Shown here piece after piece: positions 15,552 to 24,265 of a stretch of 64,000 nt of DNA. The stretch lies in NCBI GenBank assembly GCA_937872475.1, contig CALMSY010000014.1, positions 1 to 64,000 of the forward strand. The letters run 5' to 3'. Each line of letters opens with the position of its first letter. Within the stretch, counting starts at the first letter, position 1. This DNA is from 67-14 sp020438345 (GTDB lineage Bacteria; Actinomycetota; Thermoleophilia; Solirubrobacterales; 70-9). The position numbers and the translations under genes were made by a program. Below the pieces are notes generated by a model, which saw only the letters and a program-made list of their open reading frames with translations, did no database searches and was not told the DNA's origin.

Positions 15552-16217
15552 TCACTGACTGACCACGACCCGGGCGTGGCGGATCACGCTCTCCCCGGCC
15601 CGGTAGCCCTTCTGCATCTCTTCGATAACGACGCCCGACTGAACGCCCTCGGCCGGAAGGGCCTGAAGCGCCTCGTGAAGGTTCGGGTCGAAAACCTGGC
15701 CTTTCGAGTCGAAAGCCTCGACCCCCGCCTTCTTCAACACCGAATTCAAGTCCCGGTAGCTGACGATCACGCCCTGGGTCGTGACCGGGGCCTCGGCGGG
15801 AATCTCCCCCTCAAGGGCTGCGTCCTCGCTGATGCCCGCGGCATCGAGAACCCGTTCGAGGTTATCCACCGCCTCGATCAGTCCCGAGGCAACTTCGATC
15901 CGTCCGCGCTCGACCCGGGCCTGGCTTTCGGCTGCCATCCGCTTGCGGTAGTTGTCGAAGTCCGCCTTGGTCCGCTGGGCGAGCTGGAGATACTCGTCCC
16001 GCTGGGTCCGGGCCTCCTCGATCAGGGCGTTCAGGTCCTGTTCGACGCTGGCCCCGGCCGCCTCGTCGGCAACTCGGGCTTCAGAGACCGGTTCCCCGGA
16101 AGACCCCTCCGGGGCGGCTTCCGCCGCCCCTTCGGGTTCGGGCTCCGACACCACTTCGGCGTCAACTACCTCTTCGGCTTCGGGCTGGACCGCCCGCTCT
16201 TCCGGCCCCGGGCTCAC
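15552..16217 (-). CDS. grpE: Nucleotide exchange factor GrpE
   Basis: A 221-residue GrpE. The first about 60 residues are Glu/Ala-rich and disordered, followed by the long dimerising coiled coil (about 65-135, with LQLAQRTKADFDNYRKRM), then the beta-wing head ending in the conserved GYRAGESVIRHARVVVS. It overlaps the dnaK stop by four bases (16214-16217), so translation is coupled. It drives ADP/ATP exchange on DnaK. Confidence 0.96.
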   Translation of the reverse strand: MSPGPEERAVQPEAEEVVDAEVVSEPEPEGAAEAAPEGSSGEPVSEARVADEAAGASVEQDLNALIEEARTQRDEYLQLAQRTKADFDNYRKRMAAESQARVERGRIEVASGLIEAVDNLERVLDAAGISEDAALEGEIPAEAPVTTQGVIVSYRDLNSVLKKAGVEAFDSKGQVFDPNLHEALQALPAEGVQSGVVIEEMQKGYRAGESVIRHARVVVSQ

Positions 16218-18118
16218 TTGCTTTCGTCCTCGTCAACCACTTCGGCGTCAATCACTTCCTCGTCATCCGGGGAAGGCTCACCGCCGGACGCGGCGTCTTC
16301 GGCACCGGCAGCCTGGGCCTCTGCCTGGGCTGCCTGGTAGACCTGCTCGGACACCTTGTGGAAGGCCGCCTGCAGCTCTTCGGTCTTCGCCTTGATGTCT
16401 TCGGCGTCTTCCGATTCCAGCACGCCTCTCAGCGTCGCGATCTTGTCTTCGATCTCGGTCTTTGAGGCACCGTCGATCTTGTCGCCGAGCTCCGCGACCT
16501 GCTTCTCCGAGGTGTAGGCGGCGTTCTCGCCGATGTTCCTCGCTTCAGCCAGCTCGCGCTGCTTGCGGTCATCGTCGGCGTGGGCCTCGGCATCGGAGAC
16601 CATGTTGTTGATCTCCTCGTCCGAGAGTCCGGAGCCGGACTTGATCTCGATCTTCTGTTCGGTGCCGGTGCCGAGGTCCTTGGCGGTCACGTTGATGATG
16701 CCGTTGGCGTCAATGTCGAATGTGACCTCGATCTGCGGCATGCCGCGGGGCGCCGGCGGGATACCGGTCAGCTGGAACTTGCCGAGGCTCTTGTTGTAAG
16801 CAGCCATCTCTCGCTCGCCCTGGAGCACGTGGATCTCGACCGACGGCTGGTTGTCCTCGGCGGTCGAGAAAGTCTCGGACTTGCGGCTCGGGATGGTCGT
16901 GTTGCGTTCGATCAGCTTGGTCATCACCCCGCCCTTGGTCTCGATGCCGAGGGTGAGCGGCGTGACATCCAGCAGCAGGACGTCCTTGACATCGCCGGCG
17001 AGCACACCGGCCTGGATAGCGGCGCCGACCGCGACGGCCTCGTCCGGGTTCACGCCCTGGTGCGGCTCCTTACCGGTCAGTTCGGTGACTTTTTCGCGCA
17101 CGGCAGGCATGCGGGTCATGCCGCCGACAAGGACGACGTGGTCGACTGTCGAATCAGCGTCACTGAGCGCCTGCTTGACCGGCCCGACCACCCGGTCGAG
17201 AAGTTCCGAAGTGAGCTCGTTGAGCTTCGAGCGGGTCAGCTTGATGTCGAGATGCTTCGGCTGGCCTTCAACCGCGGTGATGAACGGGATGTTGATCTGC
17301 GTCTCCTGCGCGGAGGACAGTTCTATCTTCGCCTTCTCGGCGGCTTCGTAGAGCCGCTGAAGCGAGTTCTTGTCGGCACCGAGGTCAACACCCTGGTCCT
17401 TCTTGAATTCGGCGACCAGCCAGTCAACGATCGCTTTGTCGAAGTTGTCGCCACCGAGGTGGTTGTCCCCGGCGGTTGACTTCACGTCGAAGACGCCGTC
17501 GCCGATCTCGAGCACGGACACATCGAAGGTGCCACCGCCGAGGTCGAAAACGAGGATCGTCTGATCATCGTCTTCCTTGTCGAGGCCGTAGGCCAGTGAA
17601 GCCGCCGTCGGTTCGTTGATGATGCGCTTTACGTCCAGCCCGGCGATCTTGCCGGCGTCCTTGGTCGCCTGACGCTGGTCGTCGTTGAAGTACGCAGGCA
17701 CCGTGATCACTGCCGAGTCGACCGTTTCGCCCAGCTTCGCTTCGGCGTCGGCCCTGAGCTTGCCGAGGATCATCGCGCTGATCTCCGGTGGTGAGTACTG
17801 CTTGCCGCGCACGTCGACGCGGACATCTCCGTTCGGGCCGGCTTCGACCTTGTACGGAATCATCGTCTCCTCTTCCTTGACTTCGGCTTCCTTACGGCCC
17901 ATGAAGCGCTTGATCGAGAAGATCGTGTTCTCCGGGTTCATCACGGCCTGGCGCTTGGCTACGGTGCCGACCAGCCGTTCATCCTTGTCGTTGAAGGCGA
18001 CCACGGAAGGAGTGGTACGCCCGCCCTCGGAATTCTCGAGAACGGTCGGCTCGCCGCCTTCGAGGATTGCAACGCACGAGTTGGTCGTGCCGAGGTCGAT
18101 TCCTATCGTCTTTCCCAC
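16214..18118 (-). CDS. dnaK: Chaperone protein DnaK (Hsp70)
   Basis: A 634-residue Hsp70. The N-terminal ATPase starts MGKTIGIDLGTTNSC, with IFDLGGGTFDVSVL-type and VLVGGMTRMPAV phosphate motifs. The hydrophobic linker DVLLLDVTPLTLG precedes the substrate-binding domain, and a helical lid ends in an acidic tail (DEDESK). The GTG start at 18118 is preceded by AGGAGAAAC. First gene of the operon dnaK-grpE-dnaJ-hspR, about 60 bases after a predicted promoter. Confidence 0.98.
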   Translation of the reverse strand: MGKTIGIDLGTTNSCVAILEGGEPTVLENSEGGRTTPSVVAFNDKDERLVGTVAKRQAVMNPENTIFSIKRFMGRKEAEVKEEETMIPYKVEAGPNGDVRVDVRGKQYSPPEISAMILGKLRADAEAKLGETVDSAVITVPAYFNDDQRQATKDAGKIAGLDVKRIINEPTAASLAYGLDKEDDDQTILVFDLGGGTFDVSVLEIGDGVFDVKSTAGDNHLGGDNFDKAIVDWLVAEFKKDQGVDLGADKNSLQRLYEAAEKAKIELSSAQETQINIPFITAVEGQPKHLDIKLTRSKLNELTSELLDRVVGPVKQALSDADSTVDHVVLVGGMTRMPAVREKVTELTGKEPHQGVNPDEAVAVGAAIQAGVLAGDVKDVLLLDVTPLTLGIETKGGVMTKLIERNTTIPSRKSETFSTAEDNQPSVEIHVLQGEREMAAYNKSLGKFQLTGIPPAPRGMPQIEVTFDIDANGIINVTAKDLGTGTEQKIEIKSGSGLSDEEINNMVSDAEAHADDDRKQRELAEARNIGENAAYTSEKQVAELGDKIDGASKTEIEDKIATLRGVLESEDAEDIKAKTEELQAAFHKVSEQVYQAAQAEAQAAGAEDAASGGEPSPDDEEVIDAEVVDEDESK

Positions 18119-18186
18119 TTTGTTTCTCCTGTTTGGGTATCTCGCAGCCGCATGAGGGTGCGGCCAAAGTTGAAAATCTAAGTGAG

Positions 18187-18215
18187 AGTATGTCAGATTT
18201 GTTGCTTTACGTCAA
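18187..18215 (-). promoter_or_regulatory. dnaK operon promoter
   Basis: On the minus strand TTGACG (rc of 18210-18215), a 17-base spacer, then CATACT (rc of 18187-18192), giving a leader of about 60 bases. A small hairpin GCCGCA/TGCGGC (18147-18164) lies in that leader. I could not find a canonical HspR operator in this region. Confidence 0.6.
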
Positions 18216-18277
18216 TTCATACGAGATTTGCAGGGATTTCCACTTGCCATGCGCGTCGCATGTCGTCCGGAACCAAA

Positions 18278-18321
18278 CCGGGGGCGTTTGCTACCCGCTT
18301 TCGAATAGCAAACGCCCCCGG
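18278..18321 (-). terminator. Long perfect hairpin terminator of the secreted phosphoesterase gene
   Basis: CCGGGGGCGTTTGCTA (18278-18293) pairs perfectly with its complement at 18306-18321 around a 12-base loop: a 16-bp stem with TTTGG following on the minus strand. It separates this gene from the dnaK promoter. Confidence 0.75.
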
Positions 18322-18374
18322 AGGCAATTCGCCGGCAATCTTCATTTTGCCGACGACAGAATTATGGCCTGCCT

Positions 18375-19553
18375 CTAGGGCATCTTCAGCTCGGACCAGA
18401 CCCCCGCGTGGTCGGAGTTCCAGTAGCCGTTGACTGCCTTGCGGCCTGTCACTCCAGCCTTCATGGTCTTCACGGCCTTGGGCCGGTTGGTCATGATGTG
18501 ATCGATGTAGTGGTCGAAGTCCTTCACCGAACCCTGGTCGGCGGTGAGGATGCTCGACTTGACGCAGCAGCTCATCGGCTTCTGCGTGCCACGATCAACC
18601 AGGCCACCCTGCTTGAGGGCGTTGTAGGCCAGGGGATCGTCCCCGGAGACAGTGTCGTCATCCGAATTCAGATCTCCGACCAGAACTGCCGGCATGCTGC
18701 CGCTGCGAAGCGGTCCGCCCGGTGCGATCAGTTCCTTCGCCTGGGCTTCACGGATCGTCGGCTCGCCGAACGCCTCGAAATGAGTGTTGACGAAGCGAAA
18801 CCACTTACCCTTGCGGACCTTGACATCGGCCGAAAGCCAACCACGCTGGACATTGACCGGAATGCCAGAAATGACCGGCTTGTAGATCGTCGAATAGTTG
18901 GCTGCCTTGAGGTTCTTCGTCTTCACTCCCGCACTGACCTTCGCCAGGATCACATCCCGCATGGTCAGCCGACCGTTGATCTCGCCACCCAGGGTGGCAG
19001 CACCGGTAGCCGGGTTGTTGTCGTAATCGGCGGGTGCCTCGAAGTCGAACTCATTCTGGACATTGACCACCCGGTAGCGCTTCTTGCCCTTGTTGATCTG
19101 GCTTAGCAGCTCATTGAGAAAGTCCATATGAACAGTGGAAGCCGTGTAGTTGCCGGTCAGCGGCGGGTTGAGGTCCGCCGGCCCGGTACGCCAGAGGGCG
19201 ACTTCCTGCAGGCCGACCAGGTCGGGGCTGACCGACTTGATCTCATCCGCAAGTCCGCGGGCGCGAACCGGGAAATTGTTTGTGTCGACGTCACGCAGGA
19301 TCTGGCCGTTCTTGCTGATGAAGTCACCCGGTCCTGTAGCCGCGATGGCCGGGCCGAGGTCGGCACCCAGGTAAAGATTCCGGGTCATCACCTTGGCGGT
19401 GTTCTGGTTCTTCTTGTGCTTCTTGCTCTTTGCGTCAGCCGAAACGGCCAGCATCGAAGTCATGGCCAATGCGCCGATCAACGCGAATGCCAGGGCGATC
19501 AACAGTCGGCCCTGTCGGTTCCGGGCCCGGTGGCCGATGGAAGTGGTCTGCAT
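18375..19553 (-). CDS. Secreted endonuclease/exonuclease/phosphatase-family protein
   Basis: A 392-residue exported member of the DNase I-like EEP superfamily. The signal peptide is MQTTSIGHRARNR then a hydrophobic stretch ending near SADAKSKKHKK. EEP landmarks are MTRNLYLGADL (first strand with Asn), VGLQEVALW (catalytic Glu), VNTHFEAFG, VLVGDLNSDDDT (Asp/Asn pair) and terminal NSDHAGVWSEL (Asp-His). The start at 19553 has AAGGAGAGAAC immediately upstream; a longer frame exists but is poorer. Substrate may be nucleic acid, phospholipid or sugar phosphate. A second EEP protein lies at 45954. Confidence 0.85.
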   Translation of the reverse strand: MQTTSIGHRARNRQGRLLIALAFALIGALAMTSMLAVSADAKSKKHKKNQNTAKVMTRNLYLGADLGPAIAATGPGDFISKNGQILRDVDTNNFPVRARGLADEIKSVSPDLVGLQEVALWRTGPADLNPPLTGNYTASTVHMDFLNELLSQINKGKKRYRVVNVQNEFDFEAPADYDNNPATGAATLGGEINGRLTMRDVILAKVSAGVKTKNLKAANYSTIYKPVISGIPVNVQRGWLSADVKVRKGKWFRFVNTHFEAFGEPTIREAQAKELIAPGGPLRSGSMPAVLVGDLNSDDDTVSGDDPLAYNALKQGGLVDRGTQKPMSCCVKSSILTADQGSVKDFDHYIDHIMTNRPKAVKTMKAGVTGRKAVNGYWNSDHAGVWSELKMP

Positions 19554-19661
19554 CAGGTTCTCTCCTTTTTCAATCGGGGCAAGACGCGGCAACGCGTCTA
19601 CTGCGGATCCCCGATCGCTATTCCAGGAGAATAAACCCGGCAAATGGCCGGGAGGTGCGGA

Positions 19662-20069
19662 TCAGCCCTTGCCGGCGTTCTGGGCGACGAAATCGGCGAT
19701 CTCTTCAGCAACCGTTCCGGTCACGATTCCAGGCGGCATGCGGCCAGGAACGTTGGGGTCGTCTGCGCCTTCTTCAAGCGCAGTCATGACCTGGGTGTGG
19801 ATGCCATCGATCGCGGCCTTGTCGGCAGCCGGGCCGGCCGGGGCCAGCTTCTGATCCAGATTCGGTCCGAAGTCCCCGTCTGTACCTGCGGCATACAGCG
19901 CATGGCAGTTCCCGCAGTTGGTCTGGAACAGCTCCTTGCCGGGTGTGCTCTCGGAAGAAATACCGCGATTGTTGGCTACGTCACCATCGCGTTCGAAAGC
20001 CCAATACGGGATCACGACGACGAGTAGCGCGAGGACGAGACCGAATATGACGAAAGTCTTCTTGTTCAT
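19662..20069 (-). CDS. Membrane-anchored class I cytochrome c
   Basis: A 135-residue protein with one N-terminal helix (NKKTFVIFGLVLALLVVVIP) acting as a signal anchor and a single haem c motif CGNCH at about residues 53-57. The distal Met candidate is in MPPGIVTG, typical of cytochrome c6/c-551-like domains. A TTG five codons upstream is an alternative start. No oxidase or cytochrome c maturation genes are adjacent, so its electron partner is unknown. Confidence 0.85.
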   Translation of the reverse strand: MNKKTFVIFGLVLALLVVVIPYWAFERDGDVANNRGISSESTPGKELFQTNCGNCHALYAAGTDGDFGPNLDQKLAPAGPAADKAAIDGIHTQVMTALEEGADDPNVPGRMPPGIVTGTVAEEIADFVAQNAGKG

Positions 20070-20140
20070 GTGAAACCGGCGCAAATCTGGGTAAGTGCCG
20101 GACGGACGGGAATATTACCCGTAGGACCCGGTTCCGCGTT

Positions 20141-20839
20141 CTACCGGCCCGACCCGGGGCCGCGCCCATAGGGACACATCCGCATCAGGGAACATTTCCC
20201 ACAGACCGGATTCGGGCGGCAGAGAGTACGTCCGTGGCGGATCAGGTTCATATGGAACTCGTACGAATCCTCCGGATCAACGAGGGCCAGAACCTCGTCG
20301 TGGGCTTCGTCGAATGAAGCGTTCGGCCGAAAAAGTCCAAGTCTGCCACCGATCCTGAAGACATGAACATCTACCGGGATCTCGGGCCGGTTCCAGGTGA
20401 ATACCTGGACGCAGGCCGCTGTCTTCCGCCCGACGCCGGGCAGACCGGTCAGAAACTCCATTGCCTCCACCCGGTCGGCATGCTCGAGCCAGCCAAGGTC
20501 GAGGTTTTCGATCTCCTTCAGGACCGCCTGGATCCGGGGGGCCTTCTGACGGCTGAGTCCGCCGGGCCTGATCGCCGCCTCAACCGCTTCTTCCGGGGCA
20601 TCCCGGACCGACTCCCAGTCATCGAAGCGGGCTTTCAGCCCGGCGAAAGCCCGGTCCCGGTTGGAATCACTGGTCGCCTGGGAAAGAATTGTCCGGACCA
20701 GTTCGTCCACAGGCTGACGATGCGGCAGATTCACAGGACGGCCGTACATCTCGCGCAACCGGTCACGCACCCGCTTCACGCGGGCCCGGGACGGGCGTTT
20801 CCAGTCAGCACGACTGACTTTCGCCTTCCAGTTGCTCAC
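20141..20839 (-). CDS. nth: Endonuclease III-family DNA glycosylase/AP lyase
   Basis: A 232-residue HhH-GPD base-excision repair enzyme. The helix-hairpin-helix LTGLPGVGRKTAACV carries the catalytic lysine, and the downstream VDVHVFRIGGRLGL has the conserved Asp. The C-terminal iron-sulfur cluster ligands are in LCRPNPVCGKCSLMRMC (C-x6-C-x2-C-x5-C pattern). GTG start at 20839. The basic N-terminal extension of about 30 residues is longer than in E. coli Nth. Substrate may be oxidised pyrimidines, or the looser HhH-GPD set. Confidence 0.9.
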   Translation of the reverse strand: MSNWKAKVSRADWKRPSRARVKRVRDRLREMYGRPVNLPHRQPVDELVRTILSQATSDSNRDRAFAGLKARFDDWESVRDAPEEAVEAAIRPGGLSRQKAPRIQAVLKEIENLDLGWLEHADRVEAMEFLTGLPGVGRKTAACVQVFTWNRPEIPVDVHVFRIGGRLGLFRPNASFDEAHDEVLALVDPEDSYEFHMNLIRHGRTLCRPNPVCGKCSLMRMCPYGRGPGSGR

Positions 20840-20844
20840 CGCAC

Positions 20845-21780
20845 CTACTGTGCTCCCCAGCCGCGAACTGCGGCAGCGGCTGAACCGACAGCTTCCGGCA
20901 GGACTTCACCGACCAGTTCCAGATCCCAGCCGCGGCGGGCCAGCCCGGCGGCGAGGCCACCCATGAAGGCATCACCCGCACCCAGCGGACTCACCGTTGG
21001 GACCTGCTCCGGATGGTGGACTTCCTCTATCGCCCCGGCGGTAAACACGGTTCCCGTCCCGTCGGTAACCACGGCGAGAGCGGGACCAAGGGTGACCAGG
21101 TCCCTTGCGGCGGTCAGCAGGTCGCTGTTGCCGGTGATCAGTTCCGCCTCGGTCCGGTTCAGTTTGATCACATCGGAGACGCCGGTCAGTTCCCGACAGA
21201 ACTCGATCGCGGTTTCGACCTTGGCCCAGCGATTCGGCCGGTAGTTCGGGTCCAGCAAAACCGGCCGTCCCCGGTCCCGCGCAAGTTCGATTGCCCTGCG
21301 CGTGACTTCGCGTTCGGTTTCGCCGACCATCGTGTTCGATCCGACGATGAGCGCACTCGATCCGGTCACGGCCTCGTGGAGAAAACCCGACGTAGCCGCC
21401 ATGGTCGGGCCGATCTGCTCCCCGTAAACACGAAACGAGGGTTCGTTGTCAGGCCCGAACTCGACCACGGCGACCGGAGTTTCAGCCCGCTCGAGCCGGG
21501 CGAGCCATTTCGTCGACACCCCCTCGGATTCCAGCGTTTCACCGAGCCAGCTACCCCAGCGGTCGTCGCCTACCCCGCCGACCAGAGCGACTGACACACC
21601 CGCCCTGGCGACGGCGACCGCAACGTTCGCGAGAGCTCCGCCGGGATGGGGGACATAGCAATCAGCAGTCTCGCCGGCCATCAGGTTCCGCTCACAGATC
21701 AAGTCGGTGATCGCCTCTCCGAAGCAGGCGATCGGACGGTCGCCGGGAATCTGGCTCTGGGGTTTCCGATCAGCGACCAT
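20845..21780 (-). CDS. PfkB-family sugar kinase (fructokinase-like)
   Basis: A 311-residue ribokinase/PfkB kinase. The first PfkB signature region is GGALANVAVAVARAGV with VGGVGDDRWG. The second signature is SPLGAGDAFMGGLAAGL, containing the anion hole and catalytic Asp. LDPNYRPNRW and NRTEAELI are common in fructokinases. It begins 68 bases from the divergent PAP2 gene and ends six bases before nth on the same strand. Exact sugar is not determinable. Confidence 0.88.
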   Translation of the reverse strand: MVADRKPQSQIPGDRPIACFGEAITDLICERNLMAGETADCYVPHPGGALANVAVAVARAGVSVALVGGVGDDRWGSWLGETLESEGVSTKWLARLERAETPVAVVEFGPDNEPSFRVYGEQIGPTMAATSGFLHEAVTGSSALIVGSNTMVGETEREVTRRAIELARDRGRPVLLDPNYRPNRWAKVETAIEFCRELTGVSDVIKLNRTEAELITGNSDLLTAARDLVTLGPALAVVTDGTGTVFTAGAIEEVHHPEQVPTVSPLGAGDAFMGGLAAGLARRGWDLELVGEVLPEAVGSAAAAVRGWGAQ

Positions 21781-21847
21781 TCGGGTGCGCGCAGCCTACT
21801 CCAGCCTCAAAGGTTGGAAACTGCGTGCGCCACTAGACTGGGCAGTC

Positions 21848-22630
21848 ATGCCCGCGCTGATCGTTCGGATCGGAGAGTGGCTCCCCCAGGGCTGGGGGGA
21901 CCTCTTTCGCCAACTCCTGCTCTACCTCATTGCCGATACCGGTTATGAGTTCGCGCGCGGAATGGCCGATGGCCGGGCGAATGTCGCCTTCGCAAACGGC
22001 GAAAGGGTCATGGATGTCGAAAGGAGCATGGGACTCTTCTTCGAGCCGGGCATGCAGGGCACCATCCTCAATCTGCAGTGGATGGTTGACATCGCGAACA
22101 CGATTTACCTGAACAGCCAGTTCACCGTGGCGCTCGCCTTTCTGATCTGGATGTATCTCTTTCGCAACGAGTACTACTACTTCTTCCGCAACATGCTTTT
22201 CGTTTCGATGGGTCTTGCCCTCGTGGGATACATCGGATTCCCGACCGCCCCGCCGCGCATGTTCCCGGAGTACGGGTTCATAGACACCGTCAACGCACAT
22301 TCCAGCGTCAACCACGACTCAGCCCTTGCGAAGCTCTTCATCAACCCTTTCGCCGCGGTGCCTTCCATGCACTGCGCTGTCGCGCTGATGATCGGGTGCA
22401 CCGGGTTCATGGTGTGCCGCAACTGGTTCGCACGAGGGTTCTGGGCTGCCTGGCCATTGATCGTCGCCTGGGTGACTGTCGTCACCGCAAACCACTATTG
22501 GGTCGATGCGGTACTCGGCTGGATGGTGGCCGGGGTTTCCTTCCTGATCGCCGCTCGTGTGCTGGCGGAGCTAAAGCCGGAAACCTGGGCATGGAGCCGC
22601 GACGCGGAGCGACAACGGGCCGAGGCCTGA
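21848..22630 (+). CDS. PAP2-superfamily membrane enzyme, AUR1 (inositol phosphorylceramide synthase)-like
   Basis: A 260-residue polytopic membrane protein with about five or six helices. The PAP2_3-type active site is split into FPTAPPRM, AVPSMHCAVAL and ANHYWVDAVLGW, giving the His-His-Asp phosphotransfer triad. This arrangement is shared with eukaryotic AUR1-type inositol phosphorylceramide synthases and with bacterial lipid phosphatases. ATG 21848 begins MPALIVRIGEWLPQG; the frame is open upstream but that part overlaps the kinase gene. First gene of a rightward run with a CDP-alcohol transferase and Ino1, which supports an inositol-lipid role. Transferase versus phosphatase cannot be settled here. 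Confidence 0.8.
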   Translation: MPALIVRIGEWLPQGWGDLFRQLLLYLIADTGYEFARGMADGRANVAFANGERVMDVERSMGLFFEPGMQGTILNLQWMVDIANTIYLNSQFTVALAFLIWMYLFRNEYYYFFRNMLFVSMGLALVGYIGFPTAPPRMFPEYGFIDTVNAHSSVNHDSALAKLFINPFAAVPSMHCAVALMIGCTGFMVCRNWFARGFWAAWPLIVAWVTVVTANHYWVDAVLGWMVAGVSFLIAARVLAELKPETWAWSRDAERQRAEA

Positions 22631-22642
22631 CCGGGGCGATTG

Positions 22643-24247
22643 ATGTCCCGACTCCCCTACAGCTCCGGAACCAGGGGTTTTCTGGTCGCCCCTTTGGTGG
22701 TTGTCACCGGTCTGGCGATCGTCTATCTGGTGATGGCCCCGCTGAGTGCCGATCACGCAGCTCAGACTTTCCGCACGGAACTCTTCGAGCTGTCCGGGCC
22801 CACCGTCTGGAACAACTACTGGTTTGCCGGGCATTACCTGCCCACCTATTCGCTTCTTGCGCCACCGATCGGAGCCTGGATCGGGTTTCGGGTGATGGGT
22901 TCGCTCGCGGTAATCGGCACGGTCGTTCTGTTCACGTTGATCGTCCGCCGGTATTGGGGCGATCGGGTTCAGGCAGGGACGATCTGGTTTTCGGTTGCGG
23001 CGACCATCAGCCTCTTTTCGGGGAGGCTGACGTTCGCCCTCGGCGTGCTGCTGGCAATGAGCGCAGTTTTCTGCGCCCAGCGCGGATACCGGGCAACCTC
23101 GCTCGTACTGGCCGGCACGGTCGGGCTTGCCAGCCCGGTTGCGGCTCTGTTTCTGGCCTGCGCCGGGTTTTCCCACTTTGTCGCCGAGAGGCCCGATCGT
23201 CGCGGACTCGAACTGGCGGTCGTCTCATTCATGGTGGCTGGAACGGTGGCCTTGCTGTTTCCCGGAGGCGGGGACGAGCCGTATGTCTTCTCCAGCTTTC
23301 TGCCGGCAATCGTCGTGACGCTGATGAGTGCGGCAATGGTGCCGTCGGGTCAGCGCCTTATCCGGATCGGGATCCTGGTTTACGCGGCAGCGCTGGTTGC
23401 GTCCTTCGTCATAAGCACGCCGATGGGCGGAAATGTGAACCGGATGGGCAGCCTGCTGCTCGGGCCGTTGCTGGTTTGTGCTCTTGCCGCAGAACCCCTC
23501 ACCAGGCAGCTTTGGCGAAGGGCTTTGCTGGTCTTGCTTTTGCCGATGATCGTGTACTGGCAGCTCGGACCAGTCATTCGCGACCTCGAACTGGTTCATG
23601 ACGAACCAGCGGTAACCAAGGCCTACTACGCGCCGCTTGCTGACGCTCTGGAGCCGCGGCTCGAGCGGGAACCCGCGCGGGTCGAGGTCGTGCCGGTCGC
23701 TTCCCACTGGGAGGCGGCACGCGCGGCTCCCGAGTTCCCGCTTGCCCGCGGTTGGGAGCGCCAGACTGACCGTCACCTGAACCCTCTCTTTTACGCCGAC
23801 CAACTGGACCCCGAGCGCTACCGCAAGTGGCTGGGCCGGCTGGCTGTCGGCTATGTCGCCCTGCCGGCCACCGAACTTGACTATGCGGGTGAAAACGAAG
23901 CAGCCCTCATTCGTAGCGGGCTCCCCTTCCTCAAGGAGATCCCGGTCGGCGGGGACTGGAGACTCTTCAAGGTGCTGGATGCGACACCGATGGTGGAACG
24001 TCCGGCCCGCCTGACCGAACTCGACACAGATGGTTTCGCCGTCACTTCACCGGCTTCCGGCAGCTTCGAAGTGCGAATTCGTTCGACCCCCTACTGGAGG
24101 GTGGAGGCCGGTCAGGGTTGCGTCGGTCCTTCCCCCGGCGACTGGACGACGGTCGTTCTTGACCGGCCTGGTTCGATCAGGGTGGGTGCCGACTTCAGTC
24201 CCGGCGCCCGTTTCAGCTCGGACCGCGACTGCCGTCCCGAACGGTGA
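22643..24247 (+). CDS. Polytopic membrane protein, possible GT-C-like glycosyltransferase
   Basis: About 534 residues with around ten hydrophobic helices in the first 320 residues, then an exported soluble domain of about 210. An early exported loop (DHAAQTFRTELFELSG) follows helix one, as in GT-C glycosyltransferases, but I see no certain DxD/ExD metal motif. The soluble part has a conserved-looking LARGWERQTDRHLNPLFY. Starts 12 bases after the PAP2 gene, ATG 22643 (TTG one codon earlier possible), and is followed closely by the CDP-alcohol transferase. A lipid-linked sugar transferase or flippase role is only inference. Confidence 0.55.
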   Translation: MSRLPYSSGTRGFLVAPLVVVTGLAIVYLVMAPLSADHAAQTFRTELFELSGPTVWNNYWFAGHYLPTYSLLAPPIGAWIGFRVMGSLAVIGTVVLFTLIVRRYWGDRVQAGTIWFSVAATISLFSGRLTFALGVLLAMSAVFCAQRGYRATSLVLAGTVGLASPVAALFLACAGFSHFVAERPDRRGLELAVVSFMVAGTVALLFPGGGDEPYVFSSFLPAIVVTLMSAAMVPSGQRLIRIGILVYAAALVASFVISTPMGGNVNRMGSLLLGPLLVCALAAEPLTRQLWRRALLVLLLPMIVYWQLGPVIRDLELVHDEPAVTKAYYAPLADALEPRLEREPARVEVVPVASHWEAARAAPEFPLARGWERQTDRHLNPLFYADQLDPERYRKWLGRLAVGYVALPATELDYAGENEAALIRSGLPFLKEIPVGGDWRLFKVLDATPMVERPARLTELDTDGFAVTSPASGSFEVRIRSTPYWRVEAGQGCVGPSPGDWTTVVLDRPGSIRVGADFSPGARFSSDRDCRPER

Positions 24248-24265
24248 CGGACTAGAGTCCCATCC

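Noticed and set aside
14455..15558. 367-codon open frame opposite dnaJ
   Set aside because: Antisense shadow of the Gly-rich dnaJ gene with no recognisable domain.
18147..18164. Hairpin in the dnaK leader as an RNA thermometer
   Set aside because: Six-bp stem does not sequester the ribosome-binding site or start codon, so no thermosensor claim is made.
22396..23601. 401-codon frame overlapping the PAP2 and membrane-protein genes
   Set aside because: Arg-rich out-of-frame product without hydrophobic pattern or domains; the other frame encodes clear membrane proteins.
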